The position numbers and the translations under genes are program-made. From Streptomyces dysideae (GTDB lineage: Bacteria; Actinomycetota; Actinomycetes; Streptomycetales; Streptomycetaceae), in assembly GCF_001514305.1 (NCBI RefSeq), contig NZ_KQ949095.1, positions 1-64,000 of the forward strand: a stretch of DNA of 64,000 nucleotides. Direction: 5' to 3'. The notes beneath the pieces are model-generated. The model ran no database searches. It was not told the origin of the DNA and was given only the letters and a program-made list of their open reading frames with translations. Below are positions 26,212 through 33,888 of this stretch, one piece after another (within the stretch, counting starts at the first letter, position 1; every line of letters begins with the position of its first letter).

Positions 26212-27293
26212 AGGACCACCACCGAGCGCAGGACGTCGCCGCCATGCATCCGCTCGAAGGCCTTCTCGACGTCGTCCAGCGCGATGGTCTCCGTCACGAA
26301 GGCGTCCAGGTCCAGGCGGCCCTGGAGATAGAGGTCGATGAGCATCGGGAAGTCGCGGGAGGGCAGGCAGTCGCCGTACCAGGACGACTTCAGCGAGCCG
26401 CCCCGGCCGAAAACGTCCAGCAGCGGCAGCTCGAGCTTCATCTCCGGGGTCGGTACGCCGACGAGGACGACCGTGCCGGCCAGGTCGCGTGCGTAGAACG
26501 CCTGCTGGTACGTCTCCGGGCGGCCGACCGCCTCGACGACCACGTCGGCGCCGAATCCGCCGGTCAGCTCGCGGATCGCCTCGACCGGGTCGGTGTTCCT
26601 GGAGTTGACGGTGTGGGTCGCGCCCAGCTTCCTGGCGGTGTCCAGCTTGGCGTCGTCGATGTCCACCGCGATGATCTTCGCCGCGCCCGCCAGGTTCGAC
26701 CCGACGACCGCCGCGGCCCCGACGCCGCCGCAGCCGATGACGGCCACGCTGTCGCCGCGTCCCACGTTGCCGGTGTTGATGGCCGCACCGAGGCCCGCCA
26801 TCACGCCACACCCCAGCAGACCGGCGGCGGCCGCCGACGCGGCCGGGTCGACCTTCGTGCACTGCCCCGCCGCCACCAGCGTCTTCTCCGCGAACGCACC
26901 GATGCCCAGCGCCGGCGACAGCTCCGTGCCGTCGGTCAGGGTCATCTTCTGCTTCGCGTTGTGGGTACTGAAGCAGTACCACGGCCGTCCGCGCAGACAG
27001 GCCCGGCACTGCCCGCACACCGCACGCCAGTTGAGGATGACGAAGTCACCGGGGGCGACGCCGGTGACCCCCTCCCCCACCGACTCCACGACACCTGCGG
27101 CCTCATGGCCCAGCAGGAAGGGGAAGTCGTCGTTGATGCCGCCCTCCCGATAGTGCAGGTCGGTGTGACAGACCCCGCAGGCCTGGATCTTCACCAGCGC
27201 CTCTCCCGGACCCGGGTCGGGCACGATGATCGTTTCCAGGCTGACGGGGGCGCCCTTGCCCCGCGCGACGACAGCACGGACCTGGTGAGCCAT
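26208..27293 (-). CDS. mscR: S-(hydroxymethyl)mycothiol dehydrogenase (mycothiol-dependent formaldehyde dehydrogenase)
   Basis: Zinc alcohol dehydrogenase of 361 residues matching the MscR/AdhE2 group that oxidises the formaldehyde-mycothiol adduct with NAD. It has the catalytic zinc site ACGVCHTDLHYREG and GHEAAGVVESVGEG, structural-zinc cysteines CGQCRACLRGRPWYC, and the cofactor motif VIGCGGVGAAAVVGS. The ATG at 27293 has GAGGAG five bases upstream; an in-frame ATG at 27350 lacks one. It is the expected sink for formaldehyde released by the betaine oxygenase. A degenerate IclR-type site lies upstream. Confidence 0.92.
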   Translation of the reverse strand: MAHQVRAVVARGKGAPVSLETIIVPDPGPGEALVKIQACGVCHTDLHYREGGINDDFPFLLGHEAAGVVESVGEGVTGVAPGDFVILNWRAVCGQCRACLRGRPWYCFSTHNAKQKMTLTDGTELSPALGIGAFAEKTLVAAGQCTKVDPAASAAAAGLLGCGVMAGLGAAINTGNVGRGDSVAVIGCGGVGAAAVVGSNLAGAAKIIAVDIDDAKLDTARKLGATHTVNSRNTDPVEAIRELTGGFGADVVVEAVGRPETYQQAFYARDLAGTVVLVGVPTPEMKLELPLLDVFGRGGSLKSSWYGDCLPSRDFPMLIDLYLQGRLDLDAFVTETIALDDVEKAFERMHGGDVLRSVVVL

Positions 27294-27330
27294 GGCCACT
27301 CCTCGGCTGGTGCGAGATCTAAGTCTGATG

Positions 27331-27347
27331 TTGCTCATTACGGCACG
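27331..27347 (-). promoter_or_regulatory. Degenerate IclR operator upstream of mscR
   Basis: GTTG-N9-GCAC; its left half and spacer start (GTTGCTCAT) are identical to the exact site at 25474. It lies 38 bases before the ATG. A longer dyad GGCAC/GTGCC at 27343-27361 overlaps it. Confidence 0.35.
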
Positions 27348-27469
27348 CATCTCATGTGCCGCAACACAGCATCATGGAGTGGCGACCAGGGGTCAAGGAT
27401 CCGGCGCTCGGCACGTTCATCCCCGGTCCCCCTCATCATCGGACCGCCGGTGAATGCAAAACTGATCAC

Positions 27470-27901
27470 ATGCCTACGCTCTTTTCCCAGATCCTCGCTG
27501 GGGAGCTGCCCGCCCGGTTCGTCTGGCAGGACTCCCAGGCCGCCGCTTTCCTCACCGTCGCCCCGCTCACTCCCGGTCACACGCTGGTGGTGCCACGGCA
27601 GGAGGTGGACCAGTGGACCGACACGGACAGCGGCCTGCTGACTCACTGCGTGACCGTGGCCCAGGCGATCGGCCGCGGCGTGCAGCGCGCCTGGGATGCA
27701 CCCCGAGCCGGGCTGGTCATCGCCGGCTTCGAGGTTCCGCACCTGCACATCCACGTGGCTCCCACGTGGGACATGTCCGACTTCGATTTCACCAAGGCCG
27801 AGTTGGAGAAGGACGAGGCCGCGCTCGACGACGCGGCGGTACGACTGCGTACCGCGCTGCGCGAACTGGGATTCACCGAGAACGTCCCTGCCGAACGCTG
27901 A
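27470..27901 (+). CDS. HIT-family nucleotide hydrolase/transferase
   Basis: Histidine-triad protein of 143 residues with the active-site motif HLHIHVAP and the conserved N-terminal FSQILAGELPARFVWQD and PLTPGHTLVVPRQEVD. Family members hydrolyse adenosine phosphoramidates or dinucleoside polyphosphates. The ATG at 27470 begins the domain; no clear ribosome site precedes it, so initiation may be leaderless. The frame is open back to 27356. It is divergent from mscR and convergent with the DUF899 gene. Confidence 0.88.
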   Translation: MPTLFSQILAGELPARFVWQDSQAAAFLTVAPLTPGHTLVVPRQEVDQWTDTDSGLLTHCVTVAQAIGRGVQRAWDAPRAGLVIAGFEVPHLHIHVAPTWDMSDFDFTKAELEKDEAALDDAAVRLRTALRELGFTENVPAER

Positions 27902-27927
27902 GGAACGCGGCCCCGAGGCTGCAGACC

Positions 27928-28686
27928 TCAGCCGCAGCAGCCCGCGCTTCCCGTGCTGGTTTGTCCGCCGTGGAGATCGTCGTCATGCCCGGCGGTGATC
28001 CGGGGCCACTGCGCGGTCGGCCGTCCGTCCTTGCGGAACTGCTGACCGCGGGTCTCGTACGGCTGCGGCCAGCCTGACGGGGAGTCCTCCCAGGTCTCCT
28101 GCCGTCCGTGGACGGTCATGTCGAGGATGCCGTAGGAGGGCGCCATGGGCTCGACCCCTCGGCCGGTGGTCCAGTACGTCTCGTAGACGCGATCCCCGTC
28201 GCGGAGGTAGCACGCCTTCATGCCGAAGTGGCGGCCGGCGAGGAGCCGTTCGTGGGACTCGGCGGGTACGGAGTACCAGGGCATCTCCCAGCCCATGAAG
28301 CGGCGGTAGCGTTCGGACTCCTCGTAGGGGCCCTGGCAGAAGGCGGCGAAGGTGACGTCACGCTGGTGCAGATAGGACAGTTCGCGGACCTGGCCGGTGA
28401 AGAAGGTGCAGCCCTCACACTGGTCGGCGGCGGGGCGGCCGTCGTGCCACATGTGATACGACGCGAACAGCTGGGTGCGGCCGTCGAAGACGTCGATCAG
28501 GGGGACGTGCCCCTTGGCTCCCACGAGCGGAGTCGACGGGTCGACCTCCGTCATGGGCAGCCGTCGCCGTGCGGCGGCGATCGCGTCGCCCTCCCGGGTG
28601 TGCGCCTTCTCCCGGGCGCGCAGGGTGTCGTTCGCGGCCAGCCACTCCGAGCGGGAGACGACCGGCGGCTTGTTCATGGCAGTCAT
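27928..28686 (-). CDS. DUF899 (thioredoxin-like) family protein
   Basis: 252-residue member of the DUF899 family, which has a thioredoxin-like fold. Recognised by SRSEWLAANDTLRAREKAHT near the start, DVFDGRTQLFASYHMWHDG, the CEGCTFF cysteine pair and the FMGWEMPWYS segment. The family often pairs with stress or detoxification genes, but its activity is unsettled. The ATG at 28686 is assumed; a second ATG lies three codons on. No partner gene is apparent. Confidence 0.85.
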   Translation of the reverse strand: MTAMNKPPVVSRSEWLAANDTLRAREKAHTREGDAIAAARRRLPMTEVDPSTPLVGAKGHVPLIDVFDGRTQLFASYHMWHDGRPAADQCEGCTFFTGQVRELSYLHQRDVTFAAFCQGPYEESERYRRFMGWEMPWYSVPAESHERLLAGRHFGMKACYLRDGDRVYETYWTTGRGVEPMAPSYGILDMTVHGRQETWEDSPSGWPQPYETRGQQFRKDGRPTAQWPRITAGHDDDLHGGQTSTGSAGCCG

Positions 28687-28947
28687 GCCCGTACTGACCC
28701 GGCAGGCGACAAGAACTCATCGGTGGGGCGCGGGGCGTGCCGACGACCTATGGCCGCTGCTCGACACGGCGGTCGAGACCGTCGCGCAGGGATTGGGCGC
28801 TGACGCACCGGGATTTCGCTGCGCGTCGTCGAGCGCAGAGTACCTGGCAGGTCCCTGCCGAGGACCTGGCTGCACGCGCGGTAGGCCGCAAGGTCGAGTC
28901 ATGGCGTCGCCGCTCCCCGGCAGCTCGCTGAGGTCGTGACAGGGGAC

Positions 28948-29000
28948 AGGGCCTCCTGGCACTCGGTTCGCATCGCGAAAACCGCCTGAGAGGAGGCCCT
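28948..29000. terminator. Composite long hairpin
   Basis: Outer arms AGGGCCTCCT (28948-28957) and AGGAGGCCCT (28991-29000) are perfectly complementary. The 33-base loop holds a second stem, CGG-TTCGC-ATC-GCGAA-AA-CCG. It is probably a terminator or remnant of a mobile-element end in a gene-free stretch. The surrounding 28687-29040 shows no convincing gene. Confidence 0.45.
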
Positions 29001-29040
29001 TCATAAAGCCCGATGCGAGTAAGGCGACAGCCGCATCAGT

Positions 29041-29420
29041 TGACGCGGACGATCTTCCAGAGTCGGTCGTCGACATTCAGCTCGTTCCCTCGGTCGGTGC
29101 CGGCGTACAGGTCTCTTGGTGCCGCCCCGGTCGGATGGCACGGAGTCACCCGCGGCGAGGATGGTTCGGGCGGGGAAGCCGCCCATGGCCCTGGGCAGCT
29201 CGAACAGCTCGGGCCCCCAGCGCATGCAGAACGTCCCCGGCGAGGGCGCGTTCGACGGCGGCGTGTACAGCGTCTGCGACGGACGGGATTCCGCCTCCGC
29301 CCGGCCCGCGGCGGGCAGGGTCAGCGTCCCTACCGCAACGCTCAGGGACAACAACAACGCCAGGAGGAAGCGAGGACGGGAACGCGGAGCGGCGCCGGTC
29401 TGGCGCCCAACTGTGCAGGG
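29041..29420 (-). pseudogene. Frameshifted small secreted protein
   Basis: One minus-strand frame gives a signal-peptide-like start (RPRFLLALLLSLSVAVGTLT, then an AGRAEA cleavage region) and continues to SVPSDRGGTK. The sequence then makes sense only in another frame, as DLYAGTDRGNELNVDDRLWK and IVRVN, with TGA at 29041. A one-base insertion in the AAGAGACCTG stretch would explain this. A start (ATG near 29426) is in yet another frame, so there may be two lesions. Family not recognised. Confidence 0.5.
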
Positions 29421-29578
29421 GACATGTGCGGCTCCCGGGGGAAGGGATAGGGATGTGTTTCGGTGCCCGCCGCTCCCCGGATCGGTCCAGGCGGGAGCGG
29501 AGGAGTCGCTGGGCAGCGTCGGTCGACGCGGAAAGGTCGACGACGCGGCGACGATGCGTCCGAGACGCCTGACGGTCA

Positions 29579-29786
29579 GGCCTGCGGCTGACGCACTGTG
29601 GTCAAGGGAGGGGTGACGTAGACGAAGACGGGGTTGCCGTCGAAACCGACCACGCTGATGTCCTCCGGCACACGGCGGCCGGCTTCCCGCAGGGCGTGGA
29701 TCAGGCCGATGGCCATCTCGTCGCCCGCCGCGAACACCGCGGTCACGGAGCTGTCCGCAGCCAGCTCGCGGCCTGCCGCGACGGCA
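29579..29786 (-). pseudogene. Internal fragment of a LacI-family regulator
   Basis: About 68 codons resembling the effector-domain core of LacI regulators (SSVTAVFAAGDEMAIGLIHA, ISVVGFDGNPVFVYVTPPLT, then VRQPQA and stop). The DNA-binding domain and the last 50 or so residues are absent. It abuts an MFS fragment on the other strand at about 29786. Confidence 0.7.
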
Positions 29787-30106
29787 TGGGGATGTTCTTC
29801 ACTCCCAGCGCGAACCTCGTCATGAGCACCGTCCGCCCCCAGGAGCAGGGCATCGCCTCCGGCGCCAACAACGCGATCCGTGAGGTCGGCGGGGCCATCG
29901 GCGTCGCGTCGCTGGCGGCGGTCTTCTCCGCCCAGGGCGGCTACGGGTCCGCCTCGCTGTTCGTGGACGGGCCGGTCCCCGCGCTCTGGGTCGGTGCCGG
30001 TGCGGTCGCCCTGGCACTCCTGGTGCCCCGGCAGCGCACGGCCGACGGCCCGGCTGCCGGCCTTGCCGTGGGGGATGCTCCGGCCGGCGTCCCGGTCGCC
30101 ACCTGA
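29787..30106 (+). pseudogene. C-terminal fragment of an MFS drug-efflux transporter
   Basis: Roughly the last 105 residues of a DHA2-type transporter: MGMFFTPSANLVMSTVRPQE, ASGANNAIREVGGAIGVASL, and a final hydrophobic helix VPALWVGAGAVALALLVP. All earlier membrane segments are missing. A strong hairpin follows the stop. Confidence 0.75.
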
Positions 30107-30114
30107 AGCCCGTA

Positions 30115-30156
30115 CCGAGGGGCGGCCCAGCCGGTTACGGCGGGGCCGCCCCTCGG
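30115..30156 (+). terminator. Terminator after the MFS remnant
   Basis: 14-bp perfect inverted repeat CCGAGGGGCGGCCC (30115-30128) with its complement at 30143-30156, nine bases after the stop. Confidence 0.8.
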
Positions 30157-30285
30157 CCTGTCCTGCCTTCCAGGCTCGTTCGCCGTGCGGGGTCATCACA
30201 CCGTGGTCGAGGCCCCTCGGACAGTGCGCCCCTCGGGCCGGCGCACGACCGGCTGAAGGGCACCGCTTCCGTCACCGTGGGGGGC

Positions 30286-30864
30286 TCACCGGCTCGTCTC
30301 GCCGGCCAGGAAAGGCCGCAGATGTGCCACCAGCGCCTCCGGTTGTTCCTCCGGGATGAAGTGGCCGCACACGCGGATGTCGCGTCCCACGAGGCGCTCG
30401 GGCAGATCGGGCTGCATGTGGAACAGCCAGTGCCAGTACCCGGAGGCGAGCGAGGCGTCCGGGCGGCGGAACATCTCCCGGGTGGGAACGATGTCGAGCA
30501 CGGCCAGCCGCTCGACCTGCTCCGGGCGGTCCAGCGCCCAGCGGTGCCCCACGCCAGCGCCGCGGTCGTGGCCCACGGCCATGGCCCGCTCGAAGCCGAG
30601 CGCCTCGACGAGACCTGCCATGTCGGCGGCCATACGCCGCTTGTCGTAACCAGTGGTGGGCTTGTCGCTCAGGCCGTATCCGCGCAGGTCCGGCGCCATA
30701 ACCGTGTGATCGGCGGCGAGATCCGCGAGTACCGGCCGCCAGCAGTCGGAGGTCTGCGGCCAGCCGTGGAGCAGGACAATCAGAGGTCCGGACCCGGCTC
30801 GGACGTAGTGCAGGCGGACCCCGTCCACCTGCGTCACTCCGGTCGTCACTGTCGGCTGTCCCAT
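30286..30864 (-). CDS. Alpha/beta hydrolase with internal deletion (epoxide hydrolase/haloacetate dehalogenase-like)
   Basis: The 192-residue product keeps the N-terminal half of an Asp-nucleophile hydrolase (LLHGWPQTSDCWRPVLADLA, DLRGYGLSDKP, nucleophile elbow VGHDRGAGVGHRWA). It then jumps from LPERLVGRDIRV straight to the C-terminal CGHFIPEEQPEALVAHL that carries the catalytic histidine. Relatives are about 280-300 residues, so about 100 residues, including most of the cap and the acid residue, are missing in frame. The start has AGGAAGG upstream. It may be inactive. It is divergent from the broken CGNR regulator, with a shared palindromic operator between them. Confidence 0.7.
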   Translation of the reverse strand: MGQPTVTTGVTQVDGVRLHYVRAGSGPLIVLLHGWPQTSDCWRPVLADLAADHTVMAPDLRGYGLSDKPTTGYDKRRMAADMAGLVEALGFERAMAVGHDRGAGVGHRWALDRPEQVERLAVLDIVPTREMFRRPDASLASGYWHWLFHMQPDLPERLVGRDIRVCGHFIPEEQPEALVAHLRPFLAGETSR

Positions 30865-30894
30865 GGATGCGCCTTCCTGACACGAGCACGAGCT

Positions 30895-30911
30895 AACCGT
30901 CTTAGACGGTT
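30895..30911. promoter_or_regulatory. Palindromic operator between the hydrolase and CGNR regulator genes
   Basis: Perfect inverted repeat AACCGTC-TTA-GACGGTT in the 70-base divergent promoter region. It probably was the binding site of the adjacent CGNR protein. Confidence 0.65.
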
Positions 30912-30934
30912 GGGCTAGCGGGCAAAACGGAGGC

Positions 30935-31542
30935 GTGGCAGTGGCAACGGACGACATGTGGATCTGGGATGGCGGACGGGTCTGCCTGGACTTCGCCAAC
31001 ACCCTCCGAAGCCGGTGGAGAACCACTCCGGAGGAGATACTCCGGGGACCGGACGACCTGATGGGCTGGCTCCGGGAGGCCCTTCTGCTCGCACCGGGGG
31101 CCACCGACCCCGCCACGGCAGCCGTTCTCATGTCCGCGCGACGGCTGCGCGAGACCGTCGACCGGGCCGTACTGGCGGTCGCCGACGGCTGCCCACATCC
31201 GGCGACGTGACGCTGCTCAACCGATCGGCAGCGGCAGCCCCCAGACCCGCCCTCCAACTCGTCATCACCCACGACCGCCTGGAGCCCGCCGGCACCACGC
31301 CCCTCGCCGCCGACCCCACACTCGCGCCGGCGCTCATCGCCCAGGACGCCGTAGACCTGCTTCTGTCCGCCGAGATCCGGCGCGTACGCGTCTGCGGAGC
31401 GGACCGCTGCGCACTGCGCTTCCCGGATCGCTCCCCGGCCCGCAACCGCCGCTGGTGCTCCATGTCCCGCTGCGGAAACCGCACCAAGGTCCGCCTCCAC
31501 CAGGCGCGTACACGACAGAGCGGCCGAATTACGGAAAGCTGA
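30935..31542 (+). pseudogene. Frameshifted CGNR zinc-finger (ABATE-domain) regulator
   Basis: The first frame starts at GTG 30935 after GGAGG and encodes the ABATE-type N-terminus (GGRVCLDFANTLRSRWRTTP) but stops at 31210. The downstream frame continues SGDVTLLNRSAAAAPRPALQ and ends with the CGNR zinc finger (VRVCGADRCALRFPDRSPA, WCSMSRCGNRTKVR). A single-base shift near 31190-31205 separates the halves. Intact relatives are about 190-200 residues, which fits the combined length. A sequencing error is an alternative. Confidence 0.75.
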
Positions 31543-31558
31543 CGGAGGAGTCCTCAGC

Positions 31559-32068
31559 TCACTCGGGCAACCTCATACGAAAGGCTGGGCCGGGGACGCT
31601 CTCGATGTCCTTCGCTTGCACCGGGTGGCCTCGTTCGCAGCGAATCTGAACGTCGACGCGCGCGCCGCACTCGCGGTGTCGCGCCAGTACCGCCGGCCCC
31701 TCCGGGTCGGCACGGTAACGATCACCCCACTGCAGCAGCCCCATCACGGCCGGCACCAGATCCATGCCCTTAGCGGTGATCACATACTTCGGCCGACTCC
31801 GCGAACCGGGCTCCTTGTACGTCTCGGTCGCCAGGATTCCTTCCTCCACCAGCATCCGAAGCCGCGCCGCGAGGAGGTTGCGAGGACAGCCCAGGACGCG
31901 TTCGAAGTCGCTGAAGCGGGACGAGCCGTACCAGACCTCGCGCAGGATCAGGATCGTCCACTTCTCACCCACGATCTCAAGAGTCCGCGCGATCGAGCAG
32001 TTGGACGTGTCCCGGTCGAGTCGGGGGTCCATGCCGGTGTCCTGGAGAACTTCGGTCCACGCATCCAT
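31559..32068 (-). CDS. HxlR-family transcriptional regulator
   Basis: 169-residue winged-helix regulator of the HxlR (MarR-like) group, seen in NCSIARTLEIVGEKWTILIL, REVWYGSSRFSDFERVLGCP and ILATETYKEPGSRSRPKYVI. ATG at 32068; a second ATG 12 codons later (32032) also fits the family N-terminus. It converges on the CGNR pseudogene. Its regulated gene is not obvious; the upstream 450 bases hold no gene, and an imperfect palindrome at 32091-32110 may be an autoregulatory site. Confidence 0.87.
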   Translation of the reverse strand: MDAWTEVLQDTGMDPRLDRDTSNCSIARTLEIVGEKWTILILREVWYGSSRFSDFERVLGCPRNLLAARLRMLVEEGILATETYKEPGSRSRPKYVITAKGMDLVPAVMGLLQWGDRYRADPEGPAVLARHRECGARVDVQIRCERGHPVQAKDIESVPGPAFRMRLPE

Positions 32069-32090
32069 GGGAGCGATTCTAACCGAGTTT

Positions 32091-32110
32091 GAGTTTACTT
32101 TTAGATACTC
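32091..32110 (-). promoter_or_regulatory. Possible HxlR operator
   Basis: Imperfect dyad with GAGT at the left end and ACTC at the right end around an AT-rich core (GAGTTTACTTTTAGATACTC), 23 bases before the HxlR start. Confidence 0.4.
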
Positions 32111-32561
32111 AGACGTCGGTGCCGCGATCGGTCACTCGACCTGGCAGCGCACGAGAAGCATCAAGACCTCCCGCAGAGCCCTTCGTCAGGTCGATCCGCA
32201 CCCGCCAGGCTCATCCCGGAGTTCAGGTCACACCCCGGTTTTGATGTCAACTGGAAACATTTCGACACGTCAGCAGCGATTCACTTGCGTTCGTCTTCCC
32301 GGTCCCCACCTGACGCCTCTTGGACACCTTTTCCTCATCGCTCACCACGACAGTCGCTAGCTAACGCAGCACGAGGCGGTTTGGCACCTCCCCCCGCAGG
32401 GCGATGCCGAAGGGTCATAATTCCTTCATCTTCCGCACAGCATCACTTCCAGAAGCTGTCCTATATCAACTCCTTTTCGTGTTCAGGACACAAGACCTGC
32501 TGTTTTCGGTGGACTGTTCATCGTGCTGAAGTGATGTGCACGTGTCCCCTCGGCGAGGATG
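32111..32561. other. Gene-free, relatively AT-rich stretch
   Basis: No frame here shows protein-like composition or a plausible start. The stretch is visibly less GC-rich than its surroundings, with runs such as CATAATTCCTTCATC, which fits imported or relic DNA. No RNA gene or hairpin was recognised. Confidence 0.5.
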
Positions 32562-33740
32562 TCAGCGCCGCACCCTCGGCATCCCCAGCCCGATCCAGGA
32601 GATGATCTCCCGCTGGATCTCGTTGTTGCCGCCGCCGAAGGTGAAGATGACGGCCGAGCGGTAGCCGCGCTCCAGTTCACCGTGCAGCACCGCGCCCGCC
32701 GAGCCCTCCTTCAGGGCGCCCGGCGCGGCGACGATCTCCATGAGCCAGGCGTACGCCTCGCGGCGCGCCTCGGAGCCGTACACCTTGACGGCGGAGGCGT
32801 CCTGCGGGGTGAGCGTGCCCTCCTGGACGGCGTTCACCATCTGCCAGTTGAGGAGCTTGAGGGCGTCGAGCTTGGTGTGGGTCTGGGCGAGTCGGCGGCG
32901 TACCCAGGGCAGGTCGACGACGCGGCGGCCGTCGGCGAGCTTGGTCTCCATCGCCCAGCGCTGGACGTCGTGCAGGGCGCGGATGGCCATGGTGCCATGG
33001 GCGGCGAGGGTGACGCGCTCGTGGTTGAGCTGGTTGGTGATCAGCCGCCAGCCCTGGTTCTCCTCGCCGACGCGGTGGGAGACGGGGACGCGGATGTTCT
33101 CGTAGTAGCTGGCCGTGGTGTCGTGCGAGGCGAGGGTGTTGATGAGGGTGCAGGAGTAGCCGGGGTCGGTGGTCGGGACGAGGAGCATGGTGATGCCCTT
33201 GTGGGGCGGGGCGCCGGGGTCGGTGCGGACCGCGAGCCACACCCAGTCGGCCGTGTCGCCGTTGGTCGTCCAGATCTTCTGGCCGTTGACGACGTACTCG
33301 TCGCCGTCAAGGATCGCGCGCGTCTTCAGGGATGCCAGGTCCGTGCCCGCGTCCGGCTCGCTGTAGCCGATCGCAAAGTCGATCTCGCCGGTGAGGATCT
33401 TCGGCAGGAAGTACGCCTTCTGCTCGTCGGTGCCGTACTGCATGATCGTCGGTCCGACGGTGTTCAGCGCCATCAGGGGCAGGGGTACGCCGGCCTGGGC
33501 GGCCTCGTCGAAGAAGATGAACTGCTCCATCGCGGTCAGACCGCGGCCGCCGTACTCCTTCGGCCAGCCCACGCCGAGCCAGCCGTCCGCGCCGAGTCGG
33601 CGGATGGTCTCGCGGTAGAAGCGTTTCTGGGCGGCCGGGTCGGTGAAGCGGGCCTGGGCGAGGTCCGGCACCAACTCGGCGAAGTAGTCGCGCAGTTCGG
33701 TACGCAGCCGCTGCTGCTCGGGCGAGTATTCGAGATGCAC
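32562..33740 (-). CDS. Acyl-CoA dehydrogenase
   Basis: FAD-dependent acyl-CoA dehydrogenase of 392 residues. It has IGYSEPDAGTDLASLKTRA, the EYVVNGQKIWTTNGDTADWV segment, and the C-terminal VIFTFGGGNNEIQREIISWI. The family oxidises acyl-CoA thioesters to enoyl-CoA; substrate not deducible. The GTG at 33740 follows GGAGG four bases upstream, and the longer open frame to 33878 lacks a start of this quality. It stands alone as a unit, with a terminator hairpin about 100 bases upstream closing the cbt operon. Confidence 0.9.
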   Translation of the reverse strand: MHLEYSPEQQRLRTELRDYFAELVPDLAQARFTDPAAQKRFYRETIRRLGADGWLGVGWPKEYGGRGLTAMEQFIFFDEAAQAGVPLPLMALNTVGPTIMQYGTDEQKAYFLPKILTGEIDFAIGYSEPDAGTDLASLKTRAILDGDEYVVNGQKIWTTNGDTADWVWLAVRTDPGAPPHKGITMLLVPTTDPGYSCTLINTLASHDTTASYYENIRVPVSHRVGEENQGWRLITNQLNHERVTLAAHGTMAIRALHDVQRWAMETKLADGRRVVDLPWVRRRLAQTHTKLDALKLLNWQMVNAVQEGTLTPQDASAVKVYGSEARREAYAWLMEIVAAPGALKEGSAGAVLHGELERGYRSAVIFTFGGGNNEIQREIISWIGLGMPRVRR

Positions 33741-33844
33741 GGCGCCTCCAGGCTCCCCAAGGCCGGTCCTGACGGCGCACACCGTAGAACGTGTTCCAGA
33801 AATTGGGAATGGCGAGGGCACGATGGGGGATGGCGAGGCACACG

Positions 33845-33874
33845 AACAGGCCCCCGGCGTACCGGGGGCCTGTT
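33845..33874 (-). terminator. Terminator of the cbtBA operon
   Basis: 13-bp perfect stem AACAGGCCCCCGG / CCGGGGGCCTGTT with a four-base loop, 14 bases past the cbtA stop. Confidence 0.88.
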
Positions 33875-33888
33875 TCACGGTGAAGTGA

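Noticed and set aside
28737..28931. Short plus-strand open frame in the decayed region
   Set aside because: Arg/Ala-rich with no recognisable motif and no ribosome site; not distinguishable from chance.
29579..30106. Junction of the LacI and MFS fragments considered as an insertion sequence end
   Set aside because: No inverted terminal repeat, target-site duplication or transposase was found; simple deletion or recombination explains it.
30935..31210. The first half of the CGNR gene considered as an intact 91-residue protein
   Set aside because: The zinc-finger half continues in another frame directly downstream with family-like sequence, so a frameshift is more likely.
32285..32605. Plus-strand frame of about 106 codons near the acyl-CoA dehydrogenase 3' end
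   Set aside because: Low-complexity sequence with no ribosome site, overlapping a real gene in part.
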